In this document: positions 26,224 through 34,615 of the stretch, piece by piece
Layout: each line of letters opens with the position of its first letter
How positions within the stretch are numbered: position 1 is the first letter of the stretch
Source of the DNA: an uncultured Alphaproteobacteria bacterium
GTDB lineage: Bacteria > Pseudomonadota > Alphaproteobacteria > Puniceispirillales > UBA1172
Assembly (NCBI GenBank): GCA_937952245.1
Contig: CALFYS010000117.1
Location: 1 to 64,000, forward strand
Length of the DNA stretch: 64,000 nt
Reading direction: 5' to 3'
The notes under the pieces: generated by a model
The model's database searches: none
What the model was told of the DNA's origin: nothing
Seen by the model: only the letters and a program-made list of their open reading frames with translations
Translations under genes and position numbers: made by a program

Positions 26224-27153
26224 ATGACCATCACCATCGACACGGTAGAAGAAGCGGCCTACACCATCATGGAAAAAGCCGCGATTGATATTCCCGATGA
26301 TTATCTTTCAGGCATCAAAGCCATGGTGGATCAGGAAGACGGCGATTTATCATCTTTCGTCTTAAAGGCGATGTTGGATAATTACGAAGCGGCGAAAGAA
26401 GACCGCCGCCCCATGTGCGCGGATACAGGCTTGCCGCGCTATTATGTCAAAATGGGGGATCGCGCAAAACTAGACAGTTTTGTGGGGCTGGATAAAGGCT
26501 TGAGGATGGCAACCGAACGCGCCACCCGTGAAGTGCCATTGCGCCCCAATCGTGTGCATCCGTTATGGCGGACAGAACATAATAACAATCTCGGGATCAA
26601 CGCCCCTGAAGTGGAATGGAGTTTTGAGCCTGATGCCGATTGGATCGACATCACCACGGTTCATAAAGGCGGGTTGTTTGGGTCTGATTATCGGATGCTG
26701 TTCCCCGGCGATGGGATTGATGGCATCAAACGGTTTTTGCTCGATACGTTGATCGCCTTTGGCAAACGTGGCCTTGCTTGTCAGCCGGCTATTGTGGGGG
26801 TTGGCATTGGCGGGTCAAAAGACACTTGTATGCAATTGGGCAAACAAGCGGCGTGCCTCAGGGTGGTGGGGGATCGTAATCCTGATCCTAAAATCGCTGA
26901 ATTGGAGGATGAACTGAAAGCCTTGGGCAATTCGATTGGCATGGGGGCGATGGGGTTTGTCGGCTCGTCCATGGTGGTCGATTGCAATATTGAGGTGGGC
27001 TATACCCATACAGGGGGGATGCCGGTATCTGTTCATACATTCTGTCTGTCGTCACGCCGTGCCACCGCGCGAATTCACGCCGATGGCAGCATTACTTACC
27101 GGACGGACCCACAATGGTTCACCCCATATATGCGCAGGGAGGGGATCGCATGA
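26224..27153 (+). CDS. Class I fumarase/tartrate dehydratase-type hydro-lyase, alpha subunit
   Basis: 309 residues of the Fe-S hydro-lyase N-terminal domain type (TtdA, FumA-alpha). Three candidate 4Fe-4S cysteines are in PMCADTGLP, KDTCMQLGK and VVDCNIEVG. GVGIGGSKD is the substrate/cluster loop. The start at 26224 follows AAAGGATCTGGT, 25 bp after the flavoprotein. With the beta subunit it should hydrate or dehydrate a fumarate-like acid. Whether that is fumarate, tartrate or mesaconate cannot be told here. Confidence 0.88.
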   Translation: MTITIDTVEEAAYTIMEKAAIDIPDDYLSGIKAMVDQEDGDLSSFVLKAMLDNYEAAKEDRRPMCADTGLPRYYVKMGDRAKLDSFVGLDKGLRMATERATREVPLRPNRVHPLWRTEHNNNLGINAPEVEWSFEPDADWIDITTVHKGGLFGSDYRMLFPGDGIDGIKRFLLDTLIAFGKRGLACQPAIVGVGIGGSKDTCMQLGKQAACLRVVGDRNPDPKIAELEDELKALGNSIGMGAMGFVGSSMVVDCNIEVGYTHTGGMPVSVHTFCLSSRRATARIHADGSITYRTDPQWFTPYMRREGIA

Positions 27154-27848
27154 CCACAGGTTCAAAAGATCAATCATCACCAAAAATGACCACCCATTAC
27201 GTGGACTTGCCTGCCAGCGATGAAGCGATTGCGAAATTCAAGCCCGGCGATGTCGTCTATTTAAGCGGCGTTGTTTATACCGCCCGCGAAGGCATTTATC
27301 AGCGTGTTTTGGCCGAAGGGCAAACCTTGCCGATGAATAATTTAGAAGTTGTCAGCAATGCCAATTTCCATTGCTCACCCGCCGCCGCCCCTGATGGCAA
27401 GGGCAGTTACAATATCGGCGGGGTGACGGCAACGGCGTCCTTCCGGTTTTCAAAATGGATGGCCGATTGGCTGGATGCCACTGGAACAAAATTGGTCATT
27501 GGCAAAGGCGGGATGCCGCGTGAAGATTACACAAAAATCCTAGCCCCAAGGGGGGCGGTCTATCTGACCACGGTGGGTTATGGCACAGGCGCGCTTTTGG
27601 GGCGCGGGGTGAAATCAGTCAAAGACGTGATCTGGCTGGATGATCTTGGGATTGCCCAGGCGATGTGGCTGTTTAATGTTGAAAATTTTGGCCCGTTTAT
27701 TGTCGATAGTGATCTTGAGGGCAATTCGCTTTTTGCCGATCACGGTGATCAGGTGAACGCCGGTATTGATAAGCTTTACGAAGGCTTGAAACCGCCTGCT
27801 TTGCACCGTTATGGTGAAACCGACAACCGCGAAGATGAAGTGATGTAA
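27150..27848 (+). CDS. Class I fumarase-type hydro-lyase, beta subunit (divergent)
   Basis: 232 residues; the ATG overlaps the alpha-subunit stop. The early segment GDVVYLSGVVYTAREGIYQRV and the later VIGKGGMP match the fumarase C-terminal/TtdB fold. However, the usual Gly-Pro-Thr-Thr-Ser-x-Arg-Met substrate loop is replaced by GGVTATASFRFSKW. That suggests an altered substrate pocket. It is coupled to the following lysR gene (TAATG). Confidence 0.82.
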   Translation: MTTGSKDQSSPKMTTHYVDLPASDEAIAKFKPGDVVYLSGVVYTAREGIYQRVLAEGQTLPMNNLEVVSNANFHCSPAAAPDGKGSYNIGGVTATASFRFSKWMADWLDATGTKLVIGKGGMPREDYTKILAPRGAVYLTTVGYGTGALLGRGVKSVKDVIWLDDLGIAQAMWLFNVENFGPFIVDSDLEGNSLFADHGDQVNAGIDKLYEGLKPPALHRYGETDNREDEVM

Positions 27849-28735
27849 TGGCGGATATTAAGACGTTAAAAGTGTTTCGCACCGTTGCGGCTTGCGGCAG
27901 TTTCCACGCGGCGGCGGATGAATTGAACCTTTCGGTTTCAGCCATCAGTATGCAAATGCGGGATTTGGAAAACTTTGCGGGATGTCTGTTGTTTGACCGC
28001 AGCCGCAAACCGCCGCCCTTGACCGAAGAAGGCCGGGTGTTTTTATCAAAAACTGATGATGTGCTGGCGGCATGGGGCAATCTTCAAGCGCAGGCGGCGC
28101 AATCCGCGGAAACAGGTCGATTGCGGATGGGGGCGGTGCATACCTGCTTGAGCAGTTTTCTGCCCGCCGCGTTGAAGACCGTACGGCAACAATACCCGCA
28201 ACTTGATGTCACCGTGCATCTTGGCACAAGCCATGAGCTTGAAGCGGATTTGCTGGCGGGGCGGATTGATTTTGCGCTTCTGACCATGCCTGAAAAACCA
28301 ATATCTGACCTCAATTATCACCATGTGGTCACAGAGCCTTTGGTGGTGATTAAAAGCGATGATCTTGATGGCGATAGCGCGGCGGCGTGTTTGGCGGCTA
28401 ACCCGATTGTGCGCTTTAACCCGCAAGCCCGTGTCGGTAAATTGGTCGATGAAATTCTTTCCCGCCATCAACGGAAATCAGGGGCAACCCGCGCCGCGAT
28501 GATGGAAATTGACGCCCTTGAAAGCGTGCAGGCTTTGGTCAAAGAAGGGCTGGGGGTGGCGATTGTTCCGCTGTTGGTTGGCGTTGACCTGCCGGAAGGG
28601 ATTGTGGCCATGCCTTTGGGCGATGAATACCAGCGTGAATTAAGCTTGGTTGCCCCTCGAACAGGGCCGCGAATTGCCATGGCGGATGATATTCTGAACC
28701 TCTTCCGCAATGCCGCAAGGTCTGTGGTGGCCTGA
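27848..28735 (+). CDS. LysR-family regulator, last gene of the complex II-like operon
   Basis: 295 residues. The N-terminal HTH (MADIKTLKVFRTVAACGS, LNLSVSAISMQMRDLENFAG) is followed by the effector-binding domain. The start overlaps the hydro-lyase stop, so the regulator is made from the same transcript, unlike the usual divergent layout. It probably senses the acid processed by the operon. Confidence 0.9.
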   Translation: MADIKTLKVFRTVAACGSFHAAADELNLSVSAISMQMRDLENFAGCLLFDRSRKPPPLTEEGRVFLSKTDDVLAAWGNLQAQAAQSAETGRLRMGAVHTCLSSFLPAALKTVRQQYPQLDVTVHLGTSHELEADLLAGRIDFALLTMPEKPISDLNYHHVVTEPLVVIKSDDLDGDSAAACLAANPIVRFNPQARVGKLVDEILSRHQRKSGATRAAMMEIDALESVQALVKEGLGVAIVPLLVGVDLPEGIVAMPLGDEYQRELSLVAPRTGPRIAMADDILNLFRNAARSVVA

Positions 28736-28828
28736 TTTTACCGTCACGCTCATCACTTTATGCTTTGTTGCGCGAACTTCTCACGATACCATCGGGTTAT
28801 TGTTGACCGTTAAGATGAAAGTATCGCC

Positions 28829-29917
28829 ATGTCCACTTCTTATCCATCGCTTGCCGCTAATCCTGGCCGAGGCCAGAACCGTTATCCTGATGTCATCAGC
28901 GCTGATGCCTCGCCTGTATTGGCGTTGCTGGCGGAATGCCCGCAATATAAACCGACGGCGTTGCATGATCATGCTGAATTGGCGGCTCGATTTGGGGTTG
29001 CGAAACTCTGGATTAAAGATGAAAGCACAAGGATGAACCTTGGCAGTTTTAAAGCCTTGGGCGCGGCTTATGTGGTGGCGAAAATGGCGATGGATGCCAT
29101 GGCGAAAAACCCCAATGGCGGCGATTATTCGACAGCGCTGAATGGCGTCAGCGTCTTGGCGGCGAGCGCGGGTAATCATGGCCTGTCATTGGCGGCAGGG
29201 GCGCGTATCTTTGGCGCGAAAGCCACGATTTATCTCAGCGCCTCCGTGCCTGAAAGTTTCGCCGAACGCTTGCGCGGCATTGGCGCGGATGTTGTCCGTC
29301 ATGGGGAGGTTTATGAAGAAAGCATGGCCAAGGCTTTGGCGGATTCAGAAGCGGGCAAAGGCATTTTAATTTCAGATACATCATGGCCAGAATATCGCGA
29401 TATTCCTTATCAGATTATGGAAGGCTATTTGGTCATGGGCAAAGAAGCCACCGATGAATTGGACGCGGCAGGGGAGACGCCAACCCATATCTTTTTGCAA
29501 GCAGGGGTCGGCGGTTTGGCTTCCGCCATGGCGCGCTGGTGCCGCCGTCATTATGGCGATGCGCCGGTGATCATTAATGTTGAACCTGAAGACGCGCGCC
29601 CGCTTCAAGCCAGTTTAATGGCAGGGGAATTGGTTTCCGTCACCGGCGGGGTTTCAGTGATGGGGCGGCTCGATTGTAAAGACGCGTCAGAATTGGCGTT
29701 TAAAGCGTTGTCGGATGATGCTGATTTTGCCCAAGCCATCAGCGAAAGAGATTCAGAAATCACCACCTTGGAACTGGCGGCGATTGGGCTCAAATCATCA
29801 CCTTCAGGCATTGCGGGGATTTCCGCGCTGCAACATTTAAGCCCCGAAGACCGCGCCACCATCGGGCTTGATGAAAACAGCCGCGTGTTGACCTTTATGT
29901 CCGAAGGGGTGGCTTAA
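28829..29917 (+). CDS. PLP-dependent diaminopropionate ammonia-lyase-like enzyme
   Basis: 362 residues, fold-type II PLP enzyme. The cofactor Lys is Lys75 in NLGSFKALGAAY, with SAGNHGLSLA as the phosphate-side loop. The segment KDESTRMNLGSFK resembles diaminopropionate ammonia-lyase (E. coli DpaL, about 400 residues) more than threonine dehydratase. It probably releases ammonia and a 2-oxo acid from an amino acid. It is coupled to a GST gene. The substrate (diaminopropionate, threo-hydroxyaspartate, serine or threonine) is uncertain. Confidence 0.8.
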   Translation: MSTSYPSLAANPGRGQNRYPDVISADASPVLALLAECPQYKPTALHDHAELAARFGVAKLWIKDESTRMNLGSFKALGAAYVVAKMAMDAMAKNPNGGDYSTALNGVSVLAASAGNHGLSLAAGARIFGAKATIYLSASVPESFAERLRGIGADVVRHGEVYEESMAKALADSEAGKGILISDTSWPEYRDIPYQIMEGYLVMGKEATDELDAAGETPTHIFLQAGVGGLASAMARWCRRHYGDAPVIINVEPEDARPLQASLMAGELVSVTGGVSVMGRLDCKDASELAFKALSDDADFAQAISERDSEITTLELAAIGLKSSPSGIAGISALQHLSPEDRATIGLDENSRVLTFMSEGVA

Positions 29918-30543
29918 TGCCCGCCGCCGCCAGCGGTTTTCATCTCTATGGAATATCCGGCGCGGGGTCTTTGATTGTTGAATTTTTACTGACCTTGGCG
30001 GGGCAACCCTATGACCGGTCGTTCCCCACAAAAGAAGAACGGCAATCGCCAGCGTTTAAAGCCATCTCACCTTCAGGGCAAATCCCTGTTTTGGTTACCC
30101 CAGAAGGGCATCATTTGGCGGAATCATTGGCCATCACCCAATATCTTTTGGCGCGATTTCCGGAAGCGGGGATGATCGCCCCCATGAATGACCAAGCCCA
30201 TGGCGCGTGTTTGCAATGGTTGAGTTATCTGGCCACCACGGTCTATCCCGCCTATCAGCGGTATTACCAGACCGCCAGTTTTGATGGCGATCAAGACGCG
30301 ATACGGCAATCAGGCTTTCGTGATCGCTTGCGGTATTATGACGTGATGGAAACGGCGGGGGCTGGCTTTTTGGCAGGAGAGCATATATCCGCCGCTGATC
30401 TTTATCTTTATATGCTGCTTCGGTGGGATCAGGATTTGGAGGCGACCCTATCAACCCGCCCCCGTCTTGCGGGCATTTATGATGCGGTTGAAAACTTGCC
30501 CGCCGTGCAAACGGTCTTGGCGCAACAGCCCCCTAAAGATTAA
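29917..30543 (+). CDS. Glutathione S-transferase-like protein
   Basis: 208 residues. The N-terminal thioredoxin-like domain includes GISGAGSLIVEFLLTLAG and the cis-Pro strand SGQIPVLV followed by LAESLAITQYL. The C-terminal half is all-helical. The start overlaps the lyase stop (TAATG). It resembles GST or maleylacetoacetate isomerase relatives. Cotranscription suggests handling of a reactive intermediate of the lyase, which is inference. Confidence 0.85.
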   Translation: MPAAASGFHLYGISGAGSLIVEFLLTLAGQPYDRSFPTKEERQSPAFKAISPSGQIPVLVTPEGHHLAESLAITQYLLARFPEAGMIAPMNDQAHGACLQWLSYLATTVYPAYQRYYQTASFDGDQDAIRQSGFRDRLRYYDVMETAGAGFLAGEHISAADLYLYMLLRWDQDLEATLSTRPRLAGIYDAVENLPAVQTVLAQQPPKD

Positions 30544-30552
30544 ATCTAATCG

Positions 30553-32142
30553 TTAGAAACTAGGGGCAGGTAAGCCTTTGATCATGGCGTTGATGACGGT
30601 TGGCTTTCGGCTTCTAAGAGCTTTTGCCAACCCTTTTTCAAATTGTTCAAGGCTTTCGGTGAAAATACCATTGGCGCCAAAGCCTTTGGCGATTTGATCA
30701 TAGCGGGTGTTTTCATCCAATTGGCAGCCTTGGACACGGCCTTCGCCATAAAGCCGTTCTTGGATCACCACTTCCGCCCCCCATCTGAGGTCATTGGCAA
30801 TGATCACCGTCAGTTTTAACCCTAAGCGGCGGGCGGTATCCAATTCGCTGAGGTAAAATCCTGCTGTGCCATCGCCCATGATGGCGATGACATGGCGATC
30901 GGGATTGGCCAAGGCCACCCCGATGGCTTGCGGGAGTGAGCCGCCAATCGCCCCTGAAATGCCATTGGTTAAAGCATGGTCTAAAGGCAGAACAGATTGC
31001 GCCCATTGCCCCACTTCGCCGCCGTCAATCACAACAATAGGGTCAAGCGTGGCGGTTTGCTGGCCGATAGTGGTCATGACATCAAACGCGGTCACCTTAC
31101 CATTGCTTTTCGGCGGTTTCGGGCGTTCTTTGATTTTTGATTGAACAAAACGGCACCATGATGGGTCGCCTTTAATGCCTTCGGCGTTGGTTAAAGCTTC
31201 GATGGCCGTTTCAGGGTCAGCAAGGCAGCCCCATTGCAAGCGGCCGCTTAATACCGCGCTGGCATGGGCGATGCTTTCCGATTGGCTGGCAATCAAAATA
31301 AAGGTTTCAGCAGGAACGTGATCAAGATCGCCAGAGGCCAAGGTGAAATCAACATCTTTATCAATCAGGATGATGCAATCGGCTTTTGCCAGCACATCTT
31401 TGATCTGCCCCATGCCCGGGTCATTAAGCCCCCGTGGGCTTTGCATGGTGATGACAGGGATCGACAAAGCGGCCATTAAGTTTTCGGTGGCTTGATCATG
31501 CCGGCTTTGGTGTTGCGACGGGCCGGTGATGATCAAAGGAAATTCCGCTTGATCAATCAGCCTTAAAATCGAAGGCAGGTCAGCGTTGCTCAATGGGATG
31601 GTTTCAGGCTGAAATTGTTTTTCATCAAAAGGCGCAGGGTCAGCGGTTTCGCCTTCTAAGACATCTTGCGGCACAGAAAGATGGATGGGGCCAGGCCGCC
31701 CTGAACGCGCCAAAGCAATCGCGCCCGCCAGATCATCGGCCAAGCGATCAGCTTTTGTCACCCGCCATGATTCTTTGACCAGCCCTTGGGCGACCAGCTG
31801 TTGATCCAATTGCTGAAACGGCATCAGCTGATCTTTGCCAACAGGGCTATCGCCTGAGATTAACACCAAAGGGGTTTCGGTGGCTCTCAGGGCAAATAAC
31901 GGCCCCAGCGCGTTGGTAAAGCCCGGTGCTGCTGTCACCAAAGCGATGCCTGTTTTGCCGGAAGACCGAGCATAACCATCGGCCATGTAAACCGCCCCGG
32001 CTTCATGCCTTGTGTGAACAAGATTGATGGGCTGGTCAATCGCCGCGTCATAAACCGACATGATCTGATTGCCAGAAAGACTGAAAATCGTATCGGTTCC
32101 ACTGGCCAGAACGGTAGAGATTAACGCATCAGCAGCACGCAT
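30553..32142 (-). CDS. ThDP-dependent enzyme, acetolactate synthase-like, second copy
   Basis: 529 residues. The start at 32142 (ATGCGTGCTGCT after TTAAGG) is preferred over an upstream in-frame ATG because conserved homology begins there. Three ThDP-enzyme domains are visible: the activating Glu in HTRHEAGAVYMADGYAR, LVTAAPGFTNALG, and the PP-motif IMGDGTAGFYLSELDTARR. No small regulatory subunit is adjacent. A decarboxylase, ligase or acetolactate-type activity is possible. Transcribed alone, it faces away from the dehydrogenase at 32398. Confidence 0.85.
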   Translation of the reverse strand: MRAADALISTVLASGTDTIFSLSGNQIMSVYDAAIDQPINLVHTRHEAGAVYMADGYARSSGKTGIALVTAAPGFTNALGPLFALRATETPLVLISGDSPVGKDQLMPFQQLDQQLVAQGLVKESWRVTKADRLADDLAGAIALARSGRPGPIHLSVPQDVLEGETADPAPFDEKQFQPETIPLSNADLPSILRLIDQAEFPLIITGPSQHQSRHDQATENLMAALSIPVITMQSPRGLNDPGMGQIKDVLAKADCIILIDKDVDFTLASGDLDHVPAETFILIASQSESIAHASAVLSGRLQWGCLADPETAIEALTNAEGIKGDPSWCRFVQSKIKERPKPPKSNGKVTAFDVMTTIGQQTATLDPIVVIDGGEVGQWAQSVLPLDHALTNGISGAIGGSLPQAIGVALANPDRHVIAIMGDGTAGFYLSELDTARRLGLKLTVIIANDLRWGAEVVIQERLYGEGRVQGCQLDENTRYDQIAKGFGANGIFTESLEQFEKGLAKALRSRKPTVINAMIKGLPAPSF

Positions 32143-32268
32143 AATAACCTTAATGGGTAATTGAAATAAACTTAACCTACTATAACCACTGCTCACGAAA
32201 AAATCATCTGACATTACGCCGCAAGTCTAATTATATAGAAACAGGGTTGTAAAGATTTAGGGGAGGTT

Positions 32269-32302
32269 GCAGGGCAAGAAAGGGGGATGATCCTTGCCCT
32301 GC
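32269..32302. promoter_or_regulatory. 10-bp perfect inverted repeat in a divergent gap
   Basis: GCAGGGCAAG at 32269-32278 pairs perfectly with CTTGCCCTGC at 32293-32302 across a 14-base centre. It lies between two divergent genes (starts 32142 and 32398), so it is not positioned as a terminator and lacks a T tract. An operator or an mRNA leader hairpin is more likely. Confidence 0.45.
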
Positions 32303-32397
32303 TAACTGACGAAATAAATTGATTGCTTTCAGTTTCAACTCCCCCACAAAATAATTTATGATTTGTTAAGATTAATTGCATAAAGACAGGCCGCGCC

Positions 32398-33300
32398 ATG
32401 ACAAAACATCACGATAATTCCCTTAAAATTGGCTGTATTGGCCTAGGTTTCATGGGACGGCCCATTGCTGGACATTTGCTTAAGGCAGGGTATGAGGTTC
32501 ATTTATACGCCCGCCGCCCTGAAATTTTTGAAGGGGAATGTAAAGATTTGATTAATCAAGGCGCGAAAATTGCGTCAAGCCCCGCTGATTTGGCGGCTCA
32601 GGTTGATCTTCTTTTAACCAATGTCATGGCGGGGCAAGATGTTCGGCAAGTGGTGTTGGAACAGGATGATGCCATCATCAAAGGGGCACGGCCGGGGTTG
32701 ATCATCGCTGATCATTCCACCATTGATCCCGCCACGGCGATTGATCTTCATGACAAACTGCAATCAGCGGGTATTGATTTTGTTGACGCGCCGGTCTCTG
32801 GCGGCAGTATTGGCGCAGAAGCGGGGACATTGGCGATTATGATGGGCGGGGCCGAAAAGGCGGTTGAAGCCTTAAAACCTGTTTTTGCCCACTATTCCAA
32901 GACATGCCTTCATATGGGCGGGGCTGGCACTGGACAAATCACGAAATTATGCAACCAGATCGCGCAAGTCATCACCATTCAAGGCGTGGCGGAGGCGATG
33001 CAATTCGCTGGCGCTTATGGCGCTGATCAAAAAGCGGTGATGGAGGTGATGGCCTCTGGTTTTGCTTCCAGCCGGATGTTGGAATTAATGGCGCCCAAAA
33101 TGATTGAAGAAGATTTCACGCCGCTGATGAAATCTCAATTATTGAATAAAGATGCGGGAATTGCGCAACTTGCGGCTCAGGATAAAAACCTTGATATGCC
33201 CGCGCTTGATTTGGTGGCTGAACAATTGAATTTCCTTCAAGCCCAAGGTTGGCAGGAAAAAGATGTTTCTATTTTGATCAAGGCTTTAAAAAAATCATAA
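32398..33300 (+). CDS. 3-hydroxyacid dehydrogenase (tartronate semialdehyde reductase/HIBADH family)
   Basis: 300 residues of the beta-hydroxyacid dehydrogenase family. The N-terminal Rossmann motif is GCIGLGFMGRPIAGHLL. The substrate loop is DAPVSGGSIGAEAGTLAIMMGG, and the catalytic Lys is in TKLCNQIAQ. It oxidises or reduces a 3-hydroxy acid with NAD(P). GarR-like tartronate semialdehyde reductase and 3-hydroxyisobutyrate dehydrogenase are the main options. A divergent ThDP enzyme could supply tartronate semialdehyde if it acted as a glyoxylate carboligase, which is inference. Confidence 0.87.
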   Translation: MTKHHDNSLKIGCIGLGFMGRPIAGHLLKAGYEVHLYARRPEIFEGECKDLINQGAKIASSPADLAAQVDLLLTNVMAGQDVRQVVLEQDDAIIKGARPGLIIADHSTIDPATAIDLHDKLQSAGIDFVDAPVSGGSIGAEAGTLAIMMGGAEKAVEALKPVFAHYSKTCLHMGGAGTGQITKLCNQIAQVITIQGVAEAMQFAGAYGADQKAVMEVMASGFASSRMLELMAPKMIEEDFTPLMKSQLLNKDAGIAQLAAQDKNLDMPALDLVAEQLNFLQAQGWQEKDVSILIKALKKS

Positions 33301-33370
33301 AAAGTAAAAACATTCTAATTTAGCCCTTGTCATGACAAATATATAAACCATATCGACCTTAGAAACATAT

Positions 33371-33446
33371 GTTTAGTAGCCCGAATATTGGCTATTCGAC
33401 GAACAATATTAGATAACCGTTCTGCGGTTTTAATGAGGGCGAATAA
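33371..33446 (+). promoter_or_regulatory. Structured leader of the cold-shock gene
   Basis: The 146-bp gap before cspA contains two clean hairpins: CGAATA-TTGGC-TATTCG at 33382-33398 and AACCG-TTCTG-CGGTT at 33415-33429. A GAGGG ribosome site precedes the ATG. cspA mRNAs commonly carry long structured leaders, and this fits that role. Confidence 0.4.
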
Positions 33447-33656
33447 ATGTCTACTGGCAAAGTAAAATGGTTTAACGTAACCAAAGGTTTTGGTTTTATC
33501 GAACCTGATGAAGGCGGCGCTGACGCGTTCGTGCATATCACCGCTGTTCAAGAAGCAGGGATGAAAGAATTGGTGGAAGGCCAGCATATCGAATATGAAT
33601 TGCTGCCAGCCAAAAACGGTAAAGACTGCGCCATGAATTTAAAGGCCGTTGATTAA
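33447..33656 (+). CDS. cspA: Cold-shock domain protein
   Basis: 69 residues, a single OB-fold cold-shock domain. RNP1 is KGFGFIEP (13-20) and RNP2 is AFVHIT (27-32). It opens with the usual GKVKWFN. It binds single-stranded RNA/DNA and acts as an RNA chaperone. Which csp paralogue it is cannot be told; the family is certain. Confidence 0.95.
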   Translation: MSTGKVKWFNVTKGFGFIEPDEGGADAFVHITAVQEAGMKELVEGQHIEYELLPAKNGKDCAMNLKAVD

Positions 33657-33678
33657 TACTGGTGTATTGCGCGGTATC

Positions 33679-34578
33679 CTATTTCTTAATCTCAAAGAGA
33701 TAGATACCGCCAAAGACCAGTATTAACGCGATCAAGTGAAATATCTGAAAACTTTCGCTTAAGATCAATACGGCTAAAATCGCGCCATATACCGGCACAA
33801 GATTGGTGTATAAACCCGCTGCCCCTGGCCCGATTAAATCCACCCCTCTCATAAAAAATACCTGTGACAAGAACGATGGCATGATCGCGACATAGGCGAT
33901 GATCAGCCAGCCGTTGATTCCGGGCGCGGTGATGCCGGTGACATAGGCTTCGACGGCGAGCATAGGGATGGTGGCCAGCCATGCGAAAATCGCAAAGAAC
34001 CCCATCATGACCATGCTGCTGACATCAGGGCGGCCACGCAACCCGAGCGTGTAGCCTGAATAAAACATACAGGCGATCAGCATCAGCACATCACCAAAAT
34101 TAAAGGTCAACACAACCAATTGTTGCCATGACCCTTGGGATATAACCACCACAACCCCAACAAGGGCGATGACCAGACCAATACATTGCCGCAAATTGAT
34201 CCGTGTGCCGAAAACCAAAAATGATCCCATTAAGATCAAGGCGGGCATGGTGCTTTGAATAATCCCCAGATTCAACGCCGTGGTGAAATGGCCAGCGATA
34301 TAAAACAAGCCATTAAAAACGCTCAACCCCAAGCCGCCCATGACGGCCACCCATAATAATCTTTCGCGCATGATGGGCCATGCCGCCAGCATTTCACGCC
34401 CATAGATCGCCAAGATGATCATCACCACCAGCCCCCAGCGCAAAAAGATCAACATCATGGGGGAAACTTCGCCAACCGCAAGACGGCCAGCAATTGTATT
34501 GCCGCCCCAACCAAGGGTTGCTAGGCAAAGCATCAAAGGGGCGTTGGCATAAGCGCGTGAAAGAATGGAAGAAATCAT
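33679..34578 (-). CDS. EamA/DMT-superfamily transporter
   Basis: 299 residues with about ten hydrophobic helices in two homologous EamA halves (a first half with GWGGNTIAGRLAV, and a second half with FFMRGVDLIGPGAAGLYTNLVPVYGAIL). This is a drug/metabolite or amino-acid exporter type in the inner membrane. Substrate unknown. It is convergent with cspA. Confidence 0.9.
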   Translation of the reverse strand: MISSILSRAYANAPLMLCLATLGWGGNTIAGRLAVGEVSPMMLIFLRWGLVVMIILAIYGREMLAAWPIMRERLLWVAVMGGLGLSVFNGLFYIAGHFTTALNLGIIQSTMPALILMGSFLVFGTRINLRQCIGLVIALVGVVVVISQGSWQQLVVLTFNFGDVLMLIACMFYSGYTLGLRGRPDVSSMVMMGFFAIFAWLATIPMLAVEAYVTGITAPGINGWLIIAYVAIMPSFLSQVFFMRGVDLIGPGAAGLYTNLVPVYGAILAVLILSESFQIFHLIALILVFGGIYLFEIKK

Positions 34579-34615
34579 GGTCTAGATATAAACGGATCAG
34601 GATAGACGGCAAGTT

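Noticed and set aside
30553..32142. Glyoxylate carboligase identity for the second ThDP enzyme
   Set aside because: The usual ThDP-activating Glu is present (HTRHEAG), whereas true Gcl has a hydrophobic residue there; left as acetolactate synthase-like.
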